12,039 nucleotides of DNA. Source: an uncultured Pseudomonas sp. Its GTDB lineage: Bacteria > Pseudomonadota > Gammaproteobacteria > Pseudomonadales > Pseudomonadaceae. Below, piece after piece: positions 7,004 through 12,039 of this stretch. The stretch lies in the NCBI GenBank assembly GCA_946886875.1, contig CAMPJN010000081.1, positions 1-12,039 of the forward strand, read 5' to 3'. The notes under the pieces were generated by a model. It saw nothing but the letters and a program-made list of their open reading frames with translations. It searched no databases and was not told the DNA's origin. How positions within the stretch are numbered: the stretch's first letter is position 1; the number at the start of each line of letters is the position of its first letter. The position numbers and the translations under genes were made by a program.

Positions 7004-7027
7004 TGTAGGAGCCAGCTTGCTGGCGAT
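7004..7027. repeat. REP-like short palindrome
   Basis: TGTAGGAGCCAGCTTGCTGG begins 20 nt after the stop of the c-di-GMP gene. GCCAGC (7011-7016) pairs with GCTGGC (7019-7024) across TT. The TGTAGGAGC head followed by a short palindrome is the form I recall for Pseudomonas REP-type intergenic repeats. A single copy is seen in this window. Confidence 0.6.
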
Positions 7028-7067
7028 CAGCCGGTAATGACCATGCTCAAATCCGTATAGCGCCCGT

Positions 7068-7133
7068 GTCGGGTTACGCGGCGGTCGATGGCGATGTTGT
7101 TGCTCGAACCGCAATAGTTGCCGCTAACCCGAC
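7068..7133. repeat. GTCGGGTTA/TAACCCGAC inverted repeat
   Basis: Perfect 9-nt arms GTCGGGTTA (7068-7076) and TAACCCGAC (7125-7133) face each other, with further partial complementarity just inside (CGCGGC against GCCGC). Together with the REP-like element it fills the gap between the c-di-GMP gene and the small minus-strand gene. The type resembles GTCGGGTTACGC repeats I recall from Pseudomonas intergenic regions. The two genes converge here, but I see no T-tract terminator. Confidence 0.5.
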
Positions 7134-7152
7134 CTACCCAGCCGCGTTCTTG

Positions 7153-7368
7153 CTAGGCGTTCAGACGCTGCAGCTCACGGCGCACCATCTGCACATAGGC
7201 CGGGGGCTTGAGAGCGTACAGCTCACTCGCCACCCAGCTCAGCCAGCGCCCGCCCAGTTCGGTTTTCGCCGCCAGCAGGCGCTGGGCCTCGGCTTCGGCG
7301 CGGGCCTGGTTAGCCTGATGGAACTCGGCGCGCGATGGCTTGGCGGGTTTGTCGTTGCTTGGGTCCAT
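7153..7368 (-). CDS. small hypothetical protein downstream of plsB, 71 aa
   Basis: A 71-residue soluble, charged protein. The N-terminal third is lysine/proline-rich (MDPSNDKPAKPSRAEF). A helical stretch follows (about 15-36: HQANQARAEAEAQRLLAAKT), then GGRWLSWVASELYALKPPAYVQ and a basic end MVRRELQRLNA. The composition looks natural, not like a GC-rich shadow frame. The layout, a small gene directly behind plsB on the same strand, matches what I recall of P. aeruginosa (PA3673 plsB, PA3674), though I could not check this. There is no good Shine-Dalgarno sequence before the ATG, and 92 nt containing an inverted repeat separate it from plsB, so the start is uncertain. Function unknown. Confidence 0.6.
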   Translation of the reverse strand: MDPSNDKPAKPSRAEFHQANQARAEAEAQRLLAAKTELGGRWLSWVASELYALKPPAYVQMVRRELQRLNA

Positions 7369-7384
7369 GGGTGGTCCGGTGGTT

Positions 7385-7450
7385 GTAGGGTGGGCATGGC
7401 TTCGTGTTTAGCCACCGATGGCGGACAAGCCTGCGGCATGTCCGCCCTAC
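7385..7450. repeat. inverted repeat between plsB and the small gene
   Basis: GTAGGGTGGGCATG (7385-7398) opposes CATGTCCGCCCTAC (7437-7450) with only two wobble positions. Nested inside is a perfect 8-bp stem GGCGGACA/TGTCCGCC (7420-7427, 7439-7446) that shares the right arm, so two alternative structures are possible. No T-tract follows on either strand. GTAGGGTGGGC repeats are, from memory, frequent in Pseudomonas intergenic DNA. Confidence 0.55.
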
Positions 7451-7460
7451 GAGCATGGCC

Positions 7461-9944
7461 TTACACCGGCTCGGCCACATCCTCGTTTCTATCCATGGCC
7501 ACCTGGCGGATCGACAGGCGGATCTCAGCCGGCAGTACGCGCTTGGCCGCGCCTTCGGCCAGTTCGCTGAGCAGCGGGTGGTGGCTGAGTTTGCCGGCTG
7601 CATCCTGGCGCAGCACGCCTTGATCCTGCAGGGTCTGGATAAAGTGGCGGAACAGGCTTTTGTCGAAGAACTCCGGGGCGTTGAGGCCATGCAGGATCGA
7701 CAGGCGCTGGGCCATCACGGTGCACAGGTCTTCCAGCTCTTCGGCGCTGATCGCGTTCTGCCCGGCGTTGAGCAGCAAGGCGGTGGCCATATAGAAGCGC
7801 TGCAATGTCTGCACTATGGCACGGGCCAGCAGGGTCAGCAGGACGAATTCGCGGGAACTCGGCGCCGGACGTACATAGACGTCGCCCTCGTTCTTCAACA
7901 GGCCCTGTTCGACGAACGCCGCCAGCCACTGATCGACCACCGCATCCAACTCGTCCAGCTCCCAACGGATAAACAGCTCCGACTGCAGATAGGGATAGAG
8001 CGCCTTGGTAAAGCGCAGAATTTGCTCGCGGCTCATCCGCGCGCTGCTCTGGAAGAAGCTCGCCAGCAGCGCCGGCAGGGCGAATATATGCAGCACGTTG
8101 TTGCGGTAGTAGGTCATCAGGACGGCGTTCTGCTCGTCCAGATAGAGAATCTTGCCGAGAGCGTCGCTCTGTTCGGCGAGCAGCTCCATCTTCTGCACGT
8201 ACTCGATCAGTGCCTGGCCGTTGCCTTCCGGCAGGGTGGTGTGCGGCGAGTAAGGCACTTTGCGCAGCAGCGCCAGATAGAGGTCGAGCACCCGCGCCAA
8301 GGCGCGGTCGTCGAGGGCCAGCTTGCTGGTGGAGAGCAGGGCCAGGGCCACCAGATTGACCGGGTTGATCGCCGCCGCTTCGTTCAAGTGCTGGGCGACC
8401 CGCGCACCCAGGCGGTTGGTGGCGCCGTTCAGCCAATCCGGGCGGAACTGGCTGCCGTAATCTTGGGCGCGCCAGTCCGGCTGCTCGGCGTCGAGAAACT
8501 CGGCCAGCTTGATCGGCTCGCCGAAGTTGACCCAGACCTGGCCGAAGCGCTGTTTGAGCGCGCCTATGACCTTGAAGATGTCGAAGATCGACTCCTTCTT
8601 CTTGCTCGCGCCACGCAATTCGCCGAGGTAGGTGCGGCCTTCCAGCACCCGCTCGTAGCCGATATACACAGGCACGAAGACCACCGGCAGGCGATTGCTG
8701 CGCAAAAAGCTGCGCAGGGTGATGGCCAACATGCCGGTCTTCGGCTGCAGCATGCGCCCGGTGCGCGAACGCCCGCCCTCGACGAAGTACTCCACCGGGA
8801 AGCCCTTGCTGAACAGGGTGTGCAGGTATTCGTTGAACACCGCGGTGTACAGCGGGTTGCCCTTGAAGGTGCGGCGCATAAAGAAGGCGCCGCCGCGGCG
8901 CAGCAGGCCGCCGATCACCGGCATATTGAGGTTGATGCCGGCGGCGATATGCGGCGGTGTCAGGCCGTTGCGGAATAGCAGGTAAGACAACAGCAGGTAG
9001 TCGATATGGCTACGGTGGCAGGGCACGTAGATGACTTCATGGCCCTGGGCGACGTCCTGCACGCCTTCGATATGGTTGACCTTGATGCCGTCGTAGATCT
9101 TGTTCCAGAACCAGCTCAGCACCAGCTCGAGAAAACGGATCGCGGTATAGGCGTAGTCCGAGGCGATCTCATTGCCGTAACGCAGCGCCTGGCTTTCAGC
9201 CTTTTCCAGGGTGATGTTTTCGCGCTCGGCTTCGTCGAGGATCGCCTGGCGCACCTGCGGGCCGTGCACCAAGCCCTTGACCAGATTGCGCCGGTGCGAC
9301 ACGTCCGGGCCTATGACCGCGGCCTTCTGGTTGCGGAAGTGCACGCGCAGGATGCGCTGCACCATGCGCAGGGTGCGTTCGTGGCCTTTATCCTGTTCGA
9401 CCAGGGTGCGCAGGTGGATAGGCGTGGAGAACTGCACGCGAGTCTTGCGCCCCAGGATCAGGATGCTGACCAGGCGGCGCAGGCGCCCGGTAACCGCCCA
9501 GCTGTCGGCGAACAACAGCTTCCAGGGGCTGGTTTCGCGGTCCGGCGACTGGCCCCAGAACACGCTGACTGGGACTATCTGCGCATCGTCGACCGCATGC
9601 TGGCTGAGCGCGCCGACCAGACGTTGCAAGGTTGGCGAAACCCCGCGTTTGTCCTGGCGGCCGAGCCAGTCCGGCTCCGGGGTCAGGTAGAAGAAGGCCG
9701 CGGGCTCGAGCAGATCGCCCACCGCCACCGGCAGCACCGGGCGCGGTAGCCCGGCCTTGCGGCACTCGGCATCGACCACCGCCAGATCGCTCAGCGACGG
9801 CAGCTGCAGCACGTAGAACACCGGCTTGCTGCGGTCGAGCTTGAGGGTAAAAGCCGATTGGTTGATGGTTTCCGAGCGCACCCAGAGATACAGCAGGCGA
9901 TGCAGGGTGCCAAATACGAGGCGGCGCAATGGGGATCGGGTCAT
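7461..9944 (-). CDS. plsB: glycerol-3-phosphate 1-O-acyltransferase PlsB
   Basis: PlsB transfers an acyl chain from acyl-ACP or acyl-CoA to position 1 of glycerol 3-phosphate, the first committed step of phospholipid synthesis, at the inner membrane. The product is 827 residues, close to E. coli PlsB (about 807). The four acyltransferase motifs are present: catalytic HRSHID (H310-D315, the HX4D motif), [10 protein letters not shown] (351-360), [10 protein letters not shown] (387-396) and [10 protein letters not shown] (422-431). The frame is open upstream to about 10190, but those 82 codons lie in repeat DNA and encode implausible sequence. The N terminus MTRSPLRRL at 9944 matches the Pseudomonas form I recall. 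The ribosome binding site before this ATG is weak. It is divergent from the ABC operon and followed by a small gene on the same strand. Confidence 0.97.
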   Translation of the reverse strand: MTRSPLRRLVFGTLHRLLYLWVRSETINQSAFTLKLDRSKPVFYVLQLPSLSDLAVVDAECRKAGLPRPVLPVAVGDLLEPAAFFYLTPEPDWLGRQDKRGVSPTLQRLVGALSQHAVDDAQIVPVSVFWGQSPDRETSPWKLLFADSWAVTGRLRRLVSILILGRKTRVQFSTPIHLRTLVEQDKGHERTLRMVQRILRVHFRNQKAAVIGPDVSHRRNLVKGLVHGPQVRQAILDEAERENITLEKAESQALRYGNEIASDYAYTAIRFLELVLSWFWNKIYDGIKVNHIEGVQDVAQGHEVIYVPCHRSHIDYLLLSYLLFRNGLTPPHIAAGINLNMPVIGGLLRRGGAFFMRRTFKGNPLYTAVFNEYLHTLFSKGFPVEYFVEGGRSRTGRMLQPKTGMLAITLRSFLRSNRLPVVFVPVYIGYERVLEGRTYLGELRGASKKKESIFDIFKVIGALKQRFGQVWVNFGEPIKLAEFLDAEQPDWRAQDYGSQFRPDWLNGATNRLGARVAQHLNEAAAINPVNLVALALLSTSKLALDDRALARVLDLYLALLRKVPYSPHTTLPEGNGQALIEYVQKMELLAEQSDALGKILYLDEQNAVLMTYYRNNVLHIFALPALLASFFQSSARMSREQILRFTKALYPYLQSELFIRWELDELDAVVDQWLAAFVEQGLLKNEGDVYVRPAPSSREFVLLTLLARAIVQTLQRFYMATALLLNAGQNAISAEELEDLCTVMAQRLSILHGLNAPEFFDKSLFRHFIQTLQDQGVLRQDAAGKLSHHPLLSELAEGAAKRVLPAEIRLSIRQVAMDRNEDVAEPV

Positions 9945-9968
9945 ACGGAATCTGCGGGCTTTGAAAAA

Positions 9969-9982
9969 CGAGCAATTGCTCG
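9969..9982 (-). promoter_or_regulatory. 14-bp palindrome just upstream of plsB
   Basis: CGAGCAATTGCTCG is a perfect palindrome ending 24 nt before the plsB ATG. Read with plsB, it can form a CGAGC/GCTCG stem with an AATT loop and is followed at once by TTTTT (9964-9968), which resembles a weak intrinsic terminator or attenuator. Equally it could be an operator. The sequence cannot decide between these. Confidence 0.4.
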
Positions 9983-10046
9983 GGGCCGCTAGTGTGCCGG
10001 ATCGGCCGCCCGCCGGCAAAATCTTGTAACGGCTTGATTCGTCGAG

Positions 10047-10196
10047 CGTAGGTTGGCGCTGAGCTTGCGAAGCCCAACAGGGAGTGCGCGGCACTCCGCC
10101 CGGCGTCCTAGCGCTCCGACTTGTGGCGGCGTTTGGTTCTCGATCGCTATGTTGGGCTTCGCAGAGCTTAGCCTGCGCGGCCCGGCCCAACCTACG
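10047..10196. repeat. long inverted repeat upstream of plsB
   Basis: CGTAGGTTGG (10047-10056) pairs perfectly with CCAACCTACG (10187-10196), and GCGAAGCCCAAC (10067-10078) with GTTGGGCTTCGC (10151-10162). Between them is a further perfect hairpin GGAGTGC/GCACTCC (10081-10087, 10091-10097). GTAGGTTGGGC with GAAGCCCAAC is, from memory, a widespread Pseudomonas intergenic repeat type. It fills a large part of the 507-nt gap between plsB and the ABC operon. Confidence 0.65.
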
Positions 10197-10215
10197 ACTG
10201 AGGTTCCGCGTCGCC

Positions 10216-10295
10216 GTTGGGTCGGGTTGCGCAGGTTAGCGGCGCATACCGCGTTATTACCCGCAGCCGCGCAACTCGCCGCCGCGTAACCCAAC
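10216..10295. repeat. GTTGGGT/ACCCAAC inverted repeat
   Basis: Arms GTTGGGT (10216-10222) and ACCCAAC (10289-10295) enclose GC-rich sequence containing CGGGTTGCGCAGGTTAGCGG. It resembles the repeat at 7068-7133 in its GGGTTAGCGGC and GCGTAACCC parts. It lies directly after the previous inverted repeat. The short arms make this a weaker call. Confidence 0.4.
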
Positions 10296-10321
10296 ACCGT
10301 GATCACTAGCGTACTTACGAT

Positions 10322-10333
10322 GGTCATATGACC
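10322..10333. promoter_or_regulatory. 12-bp palindrome upstream of the ABC operon promoter
   Basis: GGTCATATGACC is a perfect palindrome that lies 14 nt upstream of the proposed -35 box. Its size and position suit a dimeric regulator, but I cannot name one. A shorter palindrome, GTGATCAC, lies at 10299-10306. Confidence 0.35.
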
Positions 10334-10347
10334 CACGGGTTCTTGGC

Positions 10348-10377
10348 TTGCACTGCCTGCCCGCAACTCCTTATAGT
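10348..10377 (+). promoter_or_regulatory. candidate sigma70 promoter of the ABC operon
   Basis: A good -10 box TATAGT (10372-10377, five of six) lies 18 nt after a weak -35 box TTGCAC (10348-10353, only TTG matching). This would start transcription near 10384, leaving a leader of about 70 nt. That leader includes a small hairpin, GCCC..CTTGC against GCAAG..GGGC, at 10394-10427. Confidence 0.45.
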
Positions 10378-10451
10378 CCGCCAGCACTTTAGAGCCCGGC
10401 TTGCGCCTGCATGGGTGCAAGCAGGGCCTGTTACCGCAATGGTGAGAGGCC

Positions 10452-11375
10452 ATGATCGAGATAAAGAATCTAACCAAGCGTTTCGCGCAGCACACTGTCG
10501 TGGACGATCTGTCTTTCAGCGTCCAACCCGGCGAAGTGCTGGGCTTCCTCGGCCCCAACGGCGCCGGTAAATCCACCACCATGAAGATGTTGACCGGCTT
10601 TCTCGCGCCGACCTCAGGCACGGCGAGCATTCTCGGCTTCGATATCCAGAGTCAGACCCTCAAGGCCCAGCGGCAGATCGGTTATCTGCCGGAAGGCGCG
10701 CCTTGCTATGGCGATATGACGGTGCGCGGTTTCCTCGAATTCATCGCCGAGGTGCGCGGTTACAAGGGCGCCGAGAAGCGCGAGCGGGTGGCCAAGGCGG
10801 TGGCCCAGGTGGAGCTGGAGAAGGTCCTCGAGCAGTCCATCGAAACCCTGTCCAAGGGCTTCAAACGCCGCGTCGGCCTGGCCCAGGCAATTCTGCACGA
10901 TCCGCGGGTGCTGATTCTCGACGAGCCCACCGACGGCCTCGACCCGAATCAGAAGCATCAGGTGCGCAAGCTGATCCAGAGCCTGTCCTACGACAAGATC
11001 GTGATCATCTCCACCCATATTCTCGAAGAGGTCACCGCGGTCTGTTCCCGCGCGGTGGTGATCGCTGGCGGCAAACTGCTTGCCGACGGTACGCCCTTGG
11101 AGCTGGAAAGCCGCTCGCGCTACCACCAGGCCGTGACCCTGGTCGCCGAAGAGCCGCTGGATCGCGCGGCGCTGGCCGCACTGCCGGGTGTGCTCGGGGT
11201 CGAAGAGAACGCCCTGGAACATAGCCTGAGCGTGCTGGCCAAACCGGGCGAAGTGATCTTCCCTCAGGTCAACGGGCTGATCGCCCAGCGCGGTTGGAAG
11301 GTCAAGGAGTTGAATGTCGAACGCGGCCGGCTGGATGAAGTGTTCCGCAGCCTGACCCGTGGGGAGAGCGTATGA
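10452..11375 (+). CDS. ABC transporter ATP-binding protein, GldA-like
   Basis: The 307-residue ATPase subunit of an ABC-2 type transporter, acting on the cytoplasmic face of the inner membrane. Walker A is GPNGAGKST (34-42). The signature is LSKGF (133-137), Walker B is VLILDEPT (153-160, D157 and catalytic E158), the D-loop is GLDP (162-165) and the switch histidine is H189. The Q-loop position reads GYLPEGAP, with Glu (E81) where many ATPases have Gln, as is usual in the GldA/NosF-type branch. The C-terminal region (about 225-300) is the extra domain typical of this branch. The start has GAGAGG close upstream. The stop overlaps the next gene's ATG (ATGA), so the two are translationally coupled. 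The order matches what I recall of P. aeruginosa PA3672 next to plsB; the substrate is unknown. Confidence 0.93.
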   Translation: MIEIKNLTKRFAQHTVVDDLSFSVQPGEVLGFLGPNGAGKSTTMKMLTGFLAPTSGTASILGFDIQSQTLKAQRQIGYLPEGAPCYGDMTVRGFLEFIAEVRGYKGAEKRERVAKAVAQVELEKVLEQSIETLSKGFKRRVGLAQAILHDPRVLILDEPTDGLDPNQKHQVRKLIQSLSYDKIVIISTHILEEVTAVCSRAVVIAGGKLLADGTPLELESRSRYHQAVTLVAEEPLDRAALAALPGVLGVEENALEHSLSVLAKPGEVIFPQVNGLIAQRGWKVKELNVERGRLDEVFRSLTRGESV

Positions 11376-12039
11376 CCAAGCTATCGGTGATTTTCAAACG
11401 CGAGCTGGCGAGTTATTTCGCCACGCCGCTGGCCTATGTGTTCATCCTGATTTTCCTGGTGCTTTCCGGGGTGTTCACCTTTTACCTGGGCGGTTTCTTC
11501 GAAAGCGCTCAGGCTAACTTGATGCCGTTTTTCAACTTCCATCCTTGGCTGTATCTGTTTCTGGTGCCGGCGATTGCCATGCGCCTGTGGGCCGAAGAGC
11601 GCAAGTCCGGCACCATCGAGTTGCTGATGACGCTGCCGATCACCCGCTTCGACGCGGTCGCCGGCAAGTTTCTCGCTGCCTGGGCTTTCGCCGGCCTGGC
11701 GCTGCTGCTGACCTTCCCGATGGTGATCACGGTCAACTACCTGGGCGAGCCGGATAACGGCGCCATCGTTACCGGCTATATCGGTAGCTGGCTGCTGGCC
11801 GGCGCCTACCTGGCGATCGGCTCGTGCATGTCGGCGCTGGCGAAGAACCAGGTGATCGCCTTTATCCTCGCGGTCAGCGTGTGCTTCCTGTTTATCGTCA
11901 GCGGCTTTCCCATGGTGCTCGACGGTTTCAGCGGCTGGGCGCCGCAATGGCTGATGGACGCCGTTGCCTCGTTGAGCTTCCTGACCCGTTTCGAGGCGAT
12001 CAGCAAGGGCGTGATCGATTTGCGCGACCTGCTGTATTT
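11372..12039 (+). CDS. ABC-2 type permease, GldF-like (partial, runs off the window)
   Basis: The frame opens at the ATG overlapping the ATPase stop and stays open for 222 codons to the window edge. GGGGAG (11361-11366) inside the ATPase gene serves as ribosome binding site. The protein starts MTKLSVIFKRELASYF, the usual amphipathic lead-in of ABC-2 permeases. Membrane segments follow at about 20-42, 58-73, 98-120, 133-156 and 160-183. The family stretch EERKSGTIELLMTLPIT (76-91) is present after the second segment. Only the C-terminal part is missing. In this operon type the next gene is usually a GldG-like protein, which would lie outside the window. Confidence 0.93.
   Translation, partial: MTKLSVIFKRELASYFATPLAYVFILIFLVLSGVFTFYLGGFFESAQANLMPFFNFHPWLYLFLVPAIAMRLWAEERKSGTIELLMTLPITRFDAVAGKFLAAWAFAGLALLLTFPMVITVNYLGEPDNGAIVTGYIGSWLLAGAYLAIGSCMSALAKNQVIAFILAVSVCFLFIVSGFPMVLDGFSGWAPQWLMDAVASLSFLTRFEAISKGVIDLRDLLY

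Noticed and set aside
7404..8978. 524-codon plus-strand open frame opposite plsB
   Set aside because: An antisense shadow of a GC-rich gene: Gln/His/Ala/Leu-rich, low complexity, no domain and no start signal, while the plsB strand encodes a complete known enzyme.
9945..10190. Extended N terminus of plsB to an upstream start at 10190
   Set aside because: The extra 82 codons run through an inverted repeat and the palindrome before plsB and encode nothing like a PlsB N terminus. The ATG at 9944 gives the expected start.
1..12039. CRISPR array, tRNA, rRNA, transposase or phage gene
   Set aside because: No regularly spaced direct repeats, no tRNA-like fold with the conserved T-loop, and no coding frame resembling mobile-element genes were found on reading both strands.

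Overview
The window looks like chromosomal DNA of a Pseudomonas, and no replicon, phage or transposase gene is visible. The evidence is a plsB gene whose protein reads like the Pseudomonas PlsB family over its full length, a DUF4197 protein, a GldA/GldF-type ABC operon, GC-rich codon use, and several intergenic inverted repeats of types I associate with Pseudomonas (for example TGTAGGAGCCAGCTTGCTGG). I cannot fix the species from sequence alone.

Positions 1-1040 hold no credible gene. They begin with an intrinsic terminator, probably for a gene that ends at or before position 6. A CCCTCTCCCC/GGGGAGAGGG palindromic repeat follows. Then come two head-to-head copies of a structured repeat of about 240 nt (273-505 and 624-870), with a small double-hairpin repeat between them. 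I see nothing in 871-1040. Positions 1041-1733 (minus) encode an unrecognised 230-residue protein in visibly AT-richer DNA. A terminator separates it from a secreted DUF4197 protein (1841-2518, minus).

On the plus strand, 2737-4197 encodes a GH13 subfamily 18 glycoside phosphorylase with an intact catalytic triad but acceptor-site loops unlike sucrose phosphorylase. It is followed by a membrane-bound CHASE4-PAS-GGDEF-EAL c-di-GMP enzyme (4431-6983), whose leader contains a 15-bp inverted repeat.

After another repeat-rich gap come a small conserved-looking protein (7153-7368, minus) and plsB (7461-9944, minus), the glycerol-3-phosphate acyltransferase of phospholipid synthesis. The 507-nt gap 9945-10451 separates plsB from a divergent ABC operon. 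It holds a palindrome next to plsB, two long inverted repeats, a 12-bp palindrome and a plausible sigma70 promoter. The operon begins with a GldA-like ATPase (10452-11375), translationally coupled to a GldF-like permease that runs off the window end (11372-12039).

Most of the window is ordinary core genome. The most interesting signal is non-coding: the two copies of the 5' repeat keep hairpins at matching places while the stem sequences change in compensating ways. The next is the phosphorylase with altered acceptor loops.
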